Positions 52,375 to 60,885 of a stretch of 64,000 bases of DNA are shown here, one piece after another. Source of the DNA: BRH-c25 sp012519325 (GTDB taxonomy: Bacteria > Bacillota > Clostridia > Lutisporales > Lutisporaceae); the NCBI GenBank assembly GCA_050950645.1, contig JBMNHZ010000009.1, positions 248,001 through 312,000 of the forward strand, given 5' to 3'. The notes under the pieces were generated by a model that saw only the letters and a program-made list of their open reading frames with translations, made no database searches and was not told the origin of the DNA. The position numbers were made by a program, and so were the translations under genes. Position 1 is the stretch's first letter. Each line of letters begins with the position of its first letter.

Positions 52375-53331
52375 ATGGATTTGGAAAAGAGCAAACTGCA
52401 GGATATGTACTTAAAAATGTTGCATATTCGCAGGTTTGAAGAAAAAGTGGCACATTTTTTCACATTGGGAAAGGTTCATGGTACTACTCACCTTTATGTG
52501 GGGGAGGAGGCCTGTGCAGTAGGAGCGTGTTCCGCCCTGGAAGAAAAGGATTATATAACCAGCACCCACAGAGGCCATGGTCATTGTATTTCGAAAGGCA
52601 TTGACCTTAACAGAATGATGGCGGAGTTATTGGGAAAGGAAACCGGTTATTGTAAAGGCAAAGGAGGCTCAATGCATATAGCCGACCTGTCCAGGGGCAA
52701 TCTGGGGGCAAACGGTGTCGTGGGCGGAGGGCAAGCCATTGCTGTAGGAGCTGCATTGACTCTCAGAATGAAAAAGTCGGATCAGGTTGTACTATGCTTC
52801 TTCGGAGATGGGGCTTCAAACGCGGGAAGCTTTCATGAAGCATTGAACCTTGCAGCTATATGGAAGCTTCCGGTGATATTTTTCTGTGAAAACAATCTGT
52901 ACGGCATGTCAATGCCTGTATCAAAGTCAATGAATGTCAGGGACGTGGCTGAAAAGGCTGCAGCCTATGGTATTCCGGGCAGAGTTGTGGACGGGAATAA
53001 CGTGCTGGAAGTATATAGTGCTGTACTTGAAGCGAGAGAGTATGCCAGAAGCAGTGGCCCGATACTTTTGGAAGCCAAAACCTACAGATGGCTGGGACAT
53101 TCAAAGAGCGATGCCAATGTATATAGAACCAGGGAAGAAATTGCAGACTGGAAGGAAAGATGTCCAATAAAAAGCTTCAGAAAATATCTTGAAGAAAATG
53201 GAGTATTTACCGCTTCCGAGCTGGATGCAATTGAAAGACAGGCGTCATCGGATATTGATAAAGCTGTGGAATTTGCAGAACAGAGTCCATATCCATCCAT
53301 GGATACTGTTTGCGATGATGTTTATGCATAG
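52375..53331 (+). CDS. Acetoin/2-oxoacid dehydrogenase E1 component, alpha subunit
   Basis: E1-alpha binds thiamine diphosphate and, with E1-beta, cleaves or decarboxylates the substrate. The 318-residue protein has STHRGHGHCISKGID, KGKGGSMHIAD, and the ThDP motif FFGDGASNAGSFHEALN...NN (residues ~140-170). Active-site and phosphorylation-loop regions look like pyruvate or acetoin types. The ATG follows TGGAGGTCTTAACA; upstream in-frame codons would need a GTG without site. It is the first of four adjacent genes for the complex. Confidence 0.92.
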   Translation: MDLEKSKLQDMYLKMLHIRRFEEKVAHFFTLGKVHGTTHLYVGEEACAVGACSALEEKDYITSTHRGHGHCISKGIDLNRMMAELLGKETGYCKGKGGSMHIADLSRGNLGANGVVGGGQAIAVGAALTLRMKKSDQVVLCFFGDGASNAGSFHEALNLAAIWKLPVIFFCENNLYGMSMPVSKSMNVRDVAEKAAAYGIPGRVVDGNNVLEVYSAVLEAREYARSSGPILLEAKTYRWLGHSKSDANVYRTREEIADWKERCPIKSFRKYLEENGVFTASELDAIERQASSDIDKAVEFAEQSPYPSMDTVCDDVYA

Positions 53332-53345
53332 GGAGGCGGGTTGGA

Positions 53346-54323
53346 ATGAGAGAAATAACATATGCTCAGGCAATAAAAGAAGCCATGTGTGAGGAAATGA
53401 GGCGTGATGAAAGAGTATTCCTCATAGGTGAGGATGTAGGATTATATGGAGGCGCTTTTGGTGTATCAGTCGGAATGCTTGAAGAGTTCGGAGAGGAAAG
53501 GGTGCGGGATACACCAATATCCGAGGCGGCTGTAATAGGTGCTGCTGTGGGTGCGGCGGTAACGGGGATGCGCCCTGTAGCTGAAATAATGTTCAGCGAT
53601 TTTTTAACAATCGGAACTGACCAGCTTGTAAATCAGGCTGCTAAAATAAGATATATGTTTGGGGGCAAGGCTAAAGTACCAATGGTGGTAAGAACTCCCG
53701 GAGGTTCGGGTACAGGAGCGGCCGCCCAGCATTCGCAAAGCCTTGAGGCGTGGTTTTGCCATATTCCAGGTTTGAAGGTGGTTGCTCCATCAACTCCGGC
53801 TGATGCCAAAGGACTCTTAAAAGCTGCCATACGGGATGACAATCCGGTGGTATTTTTTGAGCAAAAGCTTTTATACAGAAAGAAAGGGCCTGTACCCCAG
53901 GAGGATTATGTAATACCCTTGGGGAAGGCGGATATTAAGAGAGAAGGAAAGGATGCAACCATAATCACCTATGGACGTATGGTGCAGGCATGCCTGAAGG
54001 TGGCAGAAGACCTTGCAGGACAGGGTATAGATATAGAAGTTGTTGACCCCAGGACACTTCTTCCGTTGGATAAGGGCGCATTGATAAGCTCTGCTGCAAA
54101 AACAGGAAGAGTGCTTATTGTTCATGAGGCGGTGCAGACAGGAGGGATTGGCGGTGAAATAGCGTCAGTGATAGCTGAAAGTGAGGCCTTTTATTATCTT
54201 GATGCGCCGATAAAAAGGCTGGGAGGTTTAGATGTTCCAATTCCCTACTGCCCGGAACTGGAAAAGAATGTAGTACCTACGGAAAAGACAATAACCGAAG
54301 CAGTTTTGAAGCTTTTTGAGTAG
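53346..54323 (+). CDS. Acetoin/2-oxoacid dehydrogenase E1 component, beta subunit
   Basis: The 325-residue protein shows the ThDP-activating Glu in DTPISEAAVIGAAVG (near residue 60), the VVRTPGGSGTGAAAQHSQSL loop, VVAPSTPADAKGLLKAAI, and HEAVQTGGIGGEIA. All match AcoB/PdhB-type subunits. It follows the alpha gene by 14 bp and overlaps nothing. The QTGGIGGE signature favours the acetoin/branched group but does not decide the substrate. Confidence 0.93.
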   Translation: MREITYAQAIKEAMCEEMRRDERVFLIGEDVGLYGGAFGVSVGMLEEFGEERVRDTPISEAAVIGAAVGAAVTGMRPVAEIMFSDFLTIGTDQLVNQAAKIRYMFGGKAKVPMVVRTPGGSGTGAAAQHSQSLEAWFCHIPGLKVVAPSTPADAKGLLKAAIRDDNPVVFFEQKLLYRKKGPVPQEDYVIPLGKADIKREGKDATIITYGRMVQACLKVAEDLAGQGIDIEVVDPRTLLPLDKGALISSAAKTGRVLIVHEAVQTGGIGGEIASVIAESEAFYYLDAPIKRLGGLDVPIPYCPELEKNVVPTEKTITEAVLKLFE

Positions 54324-54336
54324 GGAGGGAATGGGA

Positions 54337-55302
54337 ATGACAAAAATTGCAGCTACTCCCCTGGCAAAAACCCTTGCATACAGAAAAGGTATTGAGCTGA
54401 TTGAAGTAAAAGGGTCGGGGAAGGGTGGAATAATAAAAGCCGTTGATGTAGAGACCCATGGGAAGTTGAGATATACACCTTTGGCAGGAAGGATTGCCAG
54501 GGAACTGGGAATTGATATGACAAAGGTGAAAGGGAGCGGCTATAAGGGGAAGATTAGGAAAAGCGATCTTCCTGTTTTCATAAGTATTGAGGCTGATGAA
54601 ATTAAGAAGGAGACTGGCAGGAGTGTAAGGAAACCTATTCAGGGAATGCGGAAGGTTATTGCAGACAGGATGAAAAAAAGCCACCTGAGCGCTCCCCCGG
54701 TGACTCTCAATATAAAAGTAGATGTTACAGAGCTGCTGAACTTAAGAAATCAGGTGAATAAAACACTTGAAAGCAGTGTATCCATAAACGACCTTGTAAT
54801 GAAGGCAGTTGCACAGAGCCTGAGAGAATATCCCAATATCAACGTGACTATTGACGGAGATGATATTGTTTTTCAGGATGAGGTAAATCTGGGGATGGCG
54901 GTTGCACTTCCCGACGGGCTTATAGTACCTGTCATCAAAAATGCCGACAGGCTGGGACTCATTGAACTTTCGGCCGCAGCAAAGAAGCTTGGGGCCAAAG
55001 CAAAGGAGGATAAGCTCACTATTGATGAAATTACCGGAGGCACTTTTACGGTAAGCAACCTTGGTATGATGGGTATAACTTCCTTCACTCCCATTATTAA
55101 TCCGCCGGAAAGCGCAATTTTGGGGGTATGCGCGGTTGAAGAGAACCTGAGGCTCAATAATGGCAAGGTGGAAAGCAGACAGATTATGGGCCTTAGCCTT
55201 ACAATAGACCATAGAGTGATTGATGGAGCTCAGGGTGCAATTTTTCTGGGAAGGATAAAGAAGTTTATGGAAAACCCAATGGAGATAATTTTGGAGAGGT
55301 GA
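54337..55302 (+). CDS. Dihydrolipoamide acyltransferase (E2) without lipoyl domain
   Basis: E2 transfers the acyl group from lipoyl to CoA. The 321-residue protein has two peripheral-subunit-binding domains in tandem (ATPLAKTLAYRKGIELIEVK, then YTPLAGRIARELGIDMTKVK) and the catalytic domain with TGGTFTVSNLGMMGITSFTP and DHRVIDG. It has no N-terminal lipoyl domain, which E2 proteins normally have; the first residues are already the binding domain, and the ATG has a good ribosome binding site (GGAGGGAATGGGA). The lipoyl domain is found instead on the next gene's product. The stop overlaps the 5' region of the E3 gene. Confidence 0.9.
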   Translation: MTKIAATPLAKTLAYRKGIELIEVKGSGKGGIIKAVDVETHGKLRYTPLAGRIARELGIDMTKVKGSGYKGKIRKSDLPVFISIEADEIKKETGRSVRKPIQGMRKVIADRMKKSHLSAPPVTLNIKVDVTELLNLRNQVNKTLESSVSINDLVMKAVAQSLREYPNINVTIDGDDIVFQDEVNLGMAVALPDGLIVPVIKNADRLGLIELSAAAKKLGAKAKEDKLTIDEITGGTFTVSNLGMMGITSFTPIINPPESAILGVCAVEENLRLNNGKVESRQIMGLSLTIDHRVIDGAQGAIFLGRIKKFMENPMEIILER

Positions 55303-55316
55303 TAGGAGGGATAGCG

Positions 55317-57005
55317 ATGGCTTACAGGGTCATAATGCCGAAGGCAGGTATGGCAATGGAGGAAGGAACCATAATAAAATGGCTGAAACAGGAGGGGGAA
55401 CTGGTTGAAGCAGGAGAGCCCCTGCTGGAAATACATACTGACAAGGTGAACATGGAGATAGAGTCGGAGTACAGCGGAGTACTGCTGAAAATTCTGCACG
55501 GAGAGGGGGATACCGTTCCTGTAACCCAGGCTATTGCCTTCATAGGAGAGGCCGGAGAAGCGGCTCCGGAAGACGCAGCAAAGAAAAAAACCGGTAAAAA
55601 GCATAGTATGCCGGCAGCAGAAGAACCGGAAGGCATTTATGATGTAATAGTAGTCGGAGGCGGGCCTGCAGGTTATGTGGCTGCAATAAAAGCCTCGCAG
55701 CTTGGGGGCAAGGTAGGGCTTGTGGAGAAGGATACCGTTGGCGGTACCTGCCTCAACAGGGGTTGTGTACCTACAAAGGTTTATCTTAGAAATGCGGAGC
55801 TGATACACAGCCTTAAAGGCGCTGCGGAAAGGGGAATACTCTTGGATACTGACAGTTTCAGAGTAGATATGGAAAAGGCTGTCGAATACAAAAACATGGT
55901 AGTAAACTCTTTGACATCAGGAGTGAAAGGACTTTTAGAAAGCAATAATGTCAGATTGTACAGTGGTACAGGCAAAATTACAAGTGAAAAGCAGGTGACT
56001 GTAAACGGTGATCTGGTAATCAAGGGTGAAAGCATCATTTTTGCAGGCGGCTCAAAGGCTGCAAAAATCAATATACCAGGAATAGAAAACCCCCGTGTGC
56101 TTACAAGCGATGAGGCGCTGGAAATGAAAGAGCTTCCTGACAGTATGGCAATTATTGGAGGTGGAGCTATTGGTATTGAGATGGCAACTGTTTTCCATAC
56201 TTACGGAACAAAAGTGACGGTAATTGAAGCTGCAGACAGAATTCTTCCTAACATGGACGGAGAAATATCTGAGATGCTTTCAAGGATATTGAAGGGCAGG
56301 GGTGTTGAACTGGTGACAGGCGCCGTACTGGAAAGCATATCGGAGTCTGAAGGAGAGCTGAGGCTTAACCTCGGAAACAACAAATCCATAAAGGCTTCAG
56401 CGGCGTTGCTTGCAATCGGGAGAATTCCCGATATGGAAGGGTGTGGGGACATCAATCTTGAGACAGTGGATGGGAGAATTAAAGTTAATGAGTATATGGA
56501 AACGAGCATTAAAGGAATTTATGCTCCGGGAGACATAAACGGAATAAGAATGCTTGCTCATGCAGCTTTTAGAATGGGAGAAATTGCTGCCATGAATGCA
56601 ATGGGCAGTAAAGCAAGGTTTGAACTAAAAAACATACCCAGCTGTGTATATACGATACCGGAAGCAGCTTCAGTAGGGCTTACCGAGGAAGAGGCTAAGA
56701 GCAGGTCGGATACCTGTATCGGCAGATTCTCTTTTTCGGGAAACAGCAGGGCATTGGCTGCAGGTGAATATGAAGGATTTGTGAAGATAATTGCAGAAAG
56801 AAAGTATGGAGAGATATTGGGAGTACACATACTTGGCCCGGGAGCCGCAGAACTAATAAATGAGGCAGCTGTGCTTATGGATATGGAAATTACAGTATGG
56901 GAGCTGTCAGATTCAGTTCATGGGCATCCGACATATTCAGAGGCAATAAAGGAAGCAGCAGCTGACTGTATTGAGTGTAGTATACATCTTCCAAGAAAAG
57001 GGTAG
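55317..57005 (+). CDS. Lipoyl-domain dihydrolipoamide dehydrogenase (E3)
   Basis: The N-terminal ~80 residues are a lipoyl domain (YRVIMPKAGMAMEEGTIIKW) with the lipoylated Lys in EIHTDKVNMEIES near residue 42. A Lys/Ala/Glu linker leads to the flavoprotein: GGGPAGYVAAIKASQLG, redox disulfide GGTCLNRGCVPTK, NAD motif IIGGGAIGIEMATVF, and the C-terminal His-Glu pair in HGHPTYSEAIKE. E3 with a lipoyl domain is known in acetoin systems, but here it carries the only lipoyl domain of the complex. The ATG follows AGGAGGGATAGCG. Confidence 0.94.
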   Translation: MAYRVIMPKAGMAMEEGTIIKWLKQEGELVEAGEPLLEIHTDKVNMEIESEYSGVLLKILHGEGDTVPVTQAIAFIGEAGEAAPEDAAKKKTGKKHSMPAAEEPEGIYDVIVVGGGPAGYVAAIKASQLGGKVGLVEKDTVGGTCLNRGCVPTKVYLRNAELIHSLKGAAERGILLDTDSFRVDMEKAVEYKNMVVNSLTSGVKGLLESNNVRLYSGTGKITSEKQVTVNGDLVIKGESIIFAGGSKAAKINIPGIENPRVLTSDEALEMKELPDSMAIIGGGAIGIEMATVFHTYGTKVTVIEAADRILPNMDGEISEMLSRILKGRGVELVTGAVLESISESEGELRLNLGNNKSIKASAALLAIGRIPDMEGCGDINLETVDGRIKVNEYMETSIKGIYAPGDINGIRMLAHAAFRMGEIAAMNAMGSKARFELKNIPSCVYTIPEAASVGLTEEEAKSRSDTCIGRFSFSGNSRALAAGEYEGFVKIIAERKYGEILGVHILGPGAAELINEAAVLMDMEITVWELSDSVHGHPTYSEAIKEAAADCIECSIHLPRKG

Positions 57006-57040
57006 TTGAAATAACTAATATATGTCAGGAGGAGTCTAAC

Positions 57041-57304
57041 ATGGTTAAAAAGGTAGTTACAATAAAAAACAAGACTGGATTACATGCAAGGCCGGCTTCT
57101 GAATTTGTGAAAAAAGCTTCTACCTATTGTTCGGATATAATTCTCCGACACAAGGGGAAGGAGATAAATGCCAAGAGCATAATCAGTGTTTTAACCGCGG
57201 GGATAAGTATGGGAACTGTTGTTGAAATATGTGCGGAAGGGCCGGATGAAAAGGAGTCGGTTGAAGGCTTGTCAGAACTTATCCAATCAAATTTCGGAGA
57301 GTAA
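57041..57304 (+). CDS. ptsH: Phosphocarrier protein HPr
   Basis: HPr transfers phosphate from Enzyme I to the IIA proteins. The 87-residue protein has the active His in TGLHARPASEFVKKA (residue 15) and a Ser in the regulatory position (INAKSIISVLTAG, about residue 46), which could be a target of HPr kinase. It lies 35 bp after the E3 gene with AGGAGGAGTCTAAC before the ATG, and is followed at once by ptsI, giving the cluster its own phosphotransfer chain. Confidence 0.93.
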   Translation: MVKKVVTIKNKTGLHARPASEFVKKASTYCSDIILRHKGKEINAKSIISVLTAGISMGTVVEICAEGPDEKESVEGLSELIQSNFGE

Positions 57305-57316
57305 GGAGATTATGCA

Positions 57317-59059
57317 ATGATGAAAGGAGTAGCTGTATCACCGGGAATAGGAATAGGTAAAGCTTTTTTGCTTATTGAGCCGGATATCCGTATAAACAGC
57401 AGCAGAATAGAATCAGAATGCTGCGAGGAGGAACTCAACAGGCTCAATACAGCGGCAGAGGTTTCACAGGAGCAGCTTAAGGCTATTTACAAAAAAGCGT
57501 TGGAAAGAATGGGGCGCAAGGATGCTGAAATAATAAAGGCGCATATTATGATTCTTGAAGATCCATTTTTCATGGATGCAATAAGAGAGAAAATTACTTC
57601 AAGTCAAATAACAGCAGAGAATGCTCTGAAACAGACAATAGAAGAACATGTGCAGATGTTTAAGGAAATTGAGGACCCGTATATCCGGGAAAGGGCGGCT
57701 GATATTTCGGATGTCGGTATGCGCTTTCTTAAAAACCTTCTGGGTATTTCTTTTCAGAATCTTGATGATATAGAAGAGGATATAATACTTGTAGGATATG
57801 AGATAACACCTTCTCAAATGGCTATGCTTGACAGAAAGTACATAAAGGGAATAGTATCGGAGACAGGAGGGATAACCTCTCATACTGCAATAATTGCCAG
57901 GAATATGGATATCCCGGCTGTCCTTGGTGTGTCGGGCATAATGGAAGTAATAAAAGAAAATCAGCTTATAGCCATAGACGGATACAAGGGTATAGTAGAG
58001 GTTGATCCTGATAGTGACAGGAGGAAAGAGCTGTTTGACAGCCTGGCAAGAAAGAATGCCATAAGAAAGAAACTTAGCTGGCTGATTAATGCTCAAACCC
58101 GAACAAGGGACGGAAAGCAAGTTGAGTTATTGGGGAATATCGGCAAACCCGATGAGGCGCTTGAAGCGCTGCAAAAGGGGGCAGAAGGGATAGGGCTTTT
58201 CAGAACGGAGTTTTTGTATATGGATAGGAGCACTATGCCTGATGAGGAGGAACAGTTTGAAGCATATAAAAAAGCAGCCGCTGTTATGGATGGAAGGCCG
58301 GTTATTATACGTACCCTGGACATTGGAGGGGACAAGGAAATTCCATATTTCAACCTGCCAAAGGAAGCAAATCCATTCCTGGGGTGGAGAGCTATAAGAG
58401 TATGCTTTGAAATGAAAGAAATGTTTAAAGCCCAGCTAAGAGCCATTCTTAGAGCCGGAGCCTTCGGCAATGTGAGGTTGATGTACCCGATGATAGCCAC
58501 AGTTGATGAAGTTGCAAGAGCAAACAGCATATTGGAGGAAGCCAGGCAGGAACTCAGAGAAAGAGGAGAAGCTTTTGATGAACAGATGAAGGTGGGTATA
58601 ATGGTTGAAATTCCTTCTGCAGCTATTACATCAGACCATATAATAAAGGAAGTGGATTTCTTCAGTATCGGTACCAATGATCTTACTCAGTATACTCTTG
58701 CAGTTGACAGAATGAATGAAAAGGTCAGCTCAATATACAAAAAGTTTTCTCCTTCAGTTTTAAGGCTGATTAAAAAGGTAATAGATGTATCACATAATGA
58801 GGGAAAGGTAACCGCTATATGCGGAGAACTGGCGGGAAATCCGGAAGCATGCCTGCTGCTTCTGGGCTTGGGGCTTGATGAATTCAGCATGAATGCATCT
58901 TCCATAATAAAAATCCGCAAAATAATAACCAGTGTTGATTTCAGACAAGCGGAACTGATTTCAAAGCGGGCAATGGAGCTGGAGGATGCTGTCCAAATAG
59001 AAGAGTATCTGCTTCAAGAGCTTAAGAATCTGGGATTGGATTATTTATTAGAATTGTAA
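57317..59059 (+). CDS. ptsI: PTS Enzyme I (phosphoenolpyruvate-protein phosphotransferase)
   Basis: Enzyme I takes phosphate from PEP. The 580-residue protein has the family start MKGVAVSPGIGIGKAFLL, the phospho-His in GGITSHTAIIARN (near residue 190), the PEP site GIGLFRTEFLYM, IGTNDLTQYTLAVDR and the Cys-Gly-Glu loop ICGELAGNPEAC. Length is normal. It is the last gene of the cluster. Confidence 0.95.
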   Translation: MMKGVAVSPGIGIGKAFLLIEPDIRINSSRIESECCEEELNRLNTAAEVSQEQLKAIYKKALERMGRKDAEIIKAHIMILEDPFFMDAIREKITSSQITAENALKQTIEEHVQMFKEIEDPYIRERAADISDVGMRFLKNLLGISFQNLDDIEEDIILVGYEITPSQMAMLDRKYIKGIVSETGGITSHTAIIARNMDIPAVLGVSGIMEVIKENQLIAIDGYKGIVEVDPDSDRRKELFDSLARKNAIRKKLSWLINAQTRTRDGKQVELLGNIGKPDEALEALQKGAEGIGLFRTEFLYMDRSTMPDEEEQFEAYKKAAAVMDGRPVIIRTLDIGGDKEIPYFNLPKEANPFLGWRAIRVCFEMKEMFKAQLRAILRAGAFGNVRLMYPMIATVDEVARANSILEEARQELRERGEAFDEQMKVGIMVEIPSAAITSDHIIKEVDFFSIGTNDLTQYTLAVDRMNEKVSSIYKKFSPSVLRLIKKVIDVSHNEGKVTAICGELAGNPEACLLLLGLGLDEFSMNASSIIKIRKIITSVDFRQAELISKRAMELEDAVQIEEYLLQELKNLGLDYLLEL

Positions 59060-59138
59060 GACCTAAGGAACTTTTTTATTTTATTGTATAAGAGTTCCAT
59101 GTATAATAAAATTAAGAAAATTATAATGGGGTGTTACC

Positions 59139-59459
59139 ATGAAAGTTACTAAAATGGAAGCTGACTTGTATTGTGTCAATTGCAGCAAAAATACACTTCA
59201 TAATATAACTTACCTGGGTGACAGCATTAAGGAAATCGAGTGCACTGAATGCAAGGCTACCCTTGAAATTGACGACAGGCTGGTATTATCAACATATGCA
59301 GCAGATATCTTTGAACGTATCAGGACGAAGCCCGAGCGTATCAGCAGGGAAATGCGGGAAGATCTGTCAATGTTTATGCGCTCCATACCTATCAGGGTAA
59401 TAACAAAACCATACAGAATGATAAAAGAATTCAAATCAATAAAGGATATTAAGGAATAG
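59139..59459 (+). CDS. bh protein (zinc-ribbon-like, unknown function)
   Basis: The 106-residue protein starts MKVTKMEADLYCVNCSKNTL and has a second pair ECTECKA, together a likely four-Cys zinc site. The C-terminal half (SREMREDLSMFMRSIPIRVI followed by TKPYRM) matches the small family called bh protein in Clostridia, of unknown function. It lies between ptsI and ispF with its own promoter-like AT-rich region. A weak hairpin GGAACT/AGTTCC with a T-rich loop precedes it. Confidence 0.8.
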   Translation: MKVTKMEADLYCVNCSKNTLHNITYLGDSIKEIECTECKATLEIDDRLVLSTYAADIFERIRTKPERISREMREDLSMFMRSIPIRVITKPYRMIKEFKSIKDIKE

Positions 59460-59669
59460 ACGCTGCTCCTGTACATGAGAAATATAATTGCCGATACCTG
59501 ATAAGGAAAGCATACATTAAGGATTATGAAGGGAAATGACGAATTGCATTCGATAAATGTTATACGGATTTACATCGGCAATGTGTGCAGAATATGAAGG
59601 GGTACACATTGCAATTGCATGGAAAAATACCTGTAAGCATGGCATTCTATAATATGAGGTGATAATACT

Positions 59670-60149
59670 ATGCCCGGATACAGAGTCGGAAACGGCTATG
59701 ACGTACATAGGCTGACAGAAGGAAGGAAGCTGATATTGGGAGGAGTTGAAATCCCTTATAAAGAGGGATTGCTGGGACATTCGGATGCGGATGTGCTTGT
59801 TCACTCAATAATGGATGCACTGCTGGGAGCATGCGGTGAAGCAGATATTGGAAAGCATTTCCCTGATAATGATATGTCCTACAAAGATATATCAAGCCTT
59901 TTGCTGCTGAAAAAAGTCAAGGATATTCTTGATGCCAAGGGATATCAAATTTCTAATATAGACAGCATTATTACAGCGGAAAAACCAAAGCTTTCACCAT
60001 ATATAGATGAAATGAAGGCAAATATAGCAGCAGTACTGCAGCTTGACAAGGATTGTATCGGTATCAAGGCCACTACTTCGGAGGGTTTGGGCTTTGCTGG
60101 CAGAGGTGAAGGAATTGCAGCGTATGCCGTGGCAGCCATTTGCAAGTAA
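59670..60149 (+). CDS. ispF: 2-C-methyl-D-erythritol 2,4-cyclodiphosphate synthase
   Basis: IspF cyclises the CDP-activated phosphate in the MEP pathway. The 159-residue protein has the metal ligands Asp and His in GNGYDVHRL (residues ~10-12), the GLLGHSDADVLVHSIMDALL motif, IGKHFPD, and KATTSEGLGFAGRGEGIAAY. Complete. The preceding gap (59460-59669) contains the inverted pair CAATGTGT/ACACATTG near 59579-59611, perhaps an operator or a terminator remnant. Confidence 0.96.
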   Translation: MPGYRVGNGYDVHRLTEGRKLILGGVEIPYKEGLLGHSDADVLVHSIMDALLGACGEADIGKHFPDNDMSYKDISSLLLLKKVKDILDAKGYQISNIDSIITAEKPKLSPYIDEMKANIAAVLQLDKDCIGIKATTSEGLGFAGRGEGIAAYAVAAICK

Positions 60150-60205
60150 AATGTCCATAAGCGTTGCACTTCCAGCTATTTTATAGGAAGGTGAGAATTC
60201 ACAAA

Positions 60206-60523
60206 ATGTTTTTATCAGGGAGAAAGGGCAGCGGAAATAAATTCACTTTTATTTCAATTGTGATGATAATTGCTGTCGTATATTTTTTTAAGCTGATATC
60301 ACCTCAGAAGGAGGCAGAATATCCCGATACAATACATTATGATAATCATAAATATTATTACGTAGAGACTGTAAAGGGTTATCCTATCATGTTTGTGAGG
60401 AAGAAGACAGTGAGCGAGGAGGGATATATAATTCTTGCCCGTAGGGGCATCGATATCACGGAGGAGGCCTATATATACGAAGGATATCGGAAATACAGGC
60501 GGTATAGGGCACTAAAAGAATAG
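60206..60523 (+). CDS. Small single-pass membrane protein (unknown function)
   Basis: The 105-residue protein has a basic start (MFLSGRKGSGNKF), one hydrophobic segment (FISIVMIIAVVYFFKLI) and a ~70-residue exposed domain rich in Tyr and charged residues (HYDNHKYYYVETVKGY, RRGIDITEEAYIYEGYRKYR). I do not recognise it. The ATG follows AGGAAGGTGAGAATTCACAAA at a somewhat long distance. Upstream codons from a TTG at 60164 read through the ispF tail region without a site. Confidence 0.6.
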   Translation: MFLSGRKGSGNKFTFISIVMIIAVVYFFKLISPQKEAEYPDTIHYDNHKYYYVETVKGYPIMFVRKKTVSEEGYIILARRGIDITEEAYIYEGYRKYRRYRALKE

Positions 60524-60604
60524 AGGCAAATGCAGATAAAAAAGTATTGACATAATATCTATTAACTATAATAATATATATAATTGAAGGTATAATTACA
60601 ACTG

Positions 60605-60835
60605 AATAAATGATGCACGGATCGGGAAGAGTAAATCAGAAAGGCATACAGAGAGGAACCTTCGGCGGTTGAGAGAGGTTTCATGATACGCTGATTGAAG
60701 TGCACCCGTGAGCACCGGAGAGGAAGCTGAATGATTGTAAAGTAGTATTCTCCGGCGGATTACCGTTAATTCTTGAGAGTATCAAAAGAGTGGAACCGCG
60801 GAATTGCCCGCCTCTTTAAGAGGCGGGTTTATCTA
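60605..60835 (+). promoter_or_regulatory. Cysteine T-box riboswitch of cysS
   Basis: The leader contains the canonical T-box AGAGTGGAACCGCGG (60787-60801) followed by the terminator stem CCCGCCTCT/AGAGGCGGG (60807-60827) and a T-rich run. Upstream lies the Stem I region with the GAAGTGCACCCG specifier loop; its TGC (60701-60703) is a Cys codon, matching the cysteine tRNA synthetase gene downstream. Uncharged tRNA(Cys) should pair with TGC and UGGA, and allow read-through. A TTGACA box at 60547-60552 begins the promoter. Confidence 0.93.
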
Positions 60836-60885
60836 TTTTGACACATACCCCAAGCTTAATATTTATGTATAGGAAGGTGTTAGAA

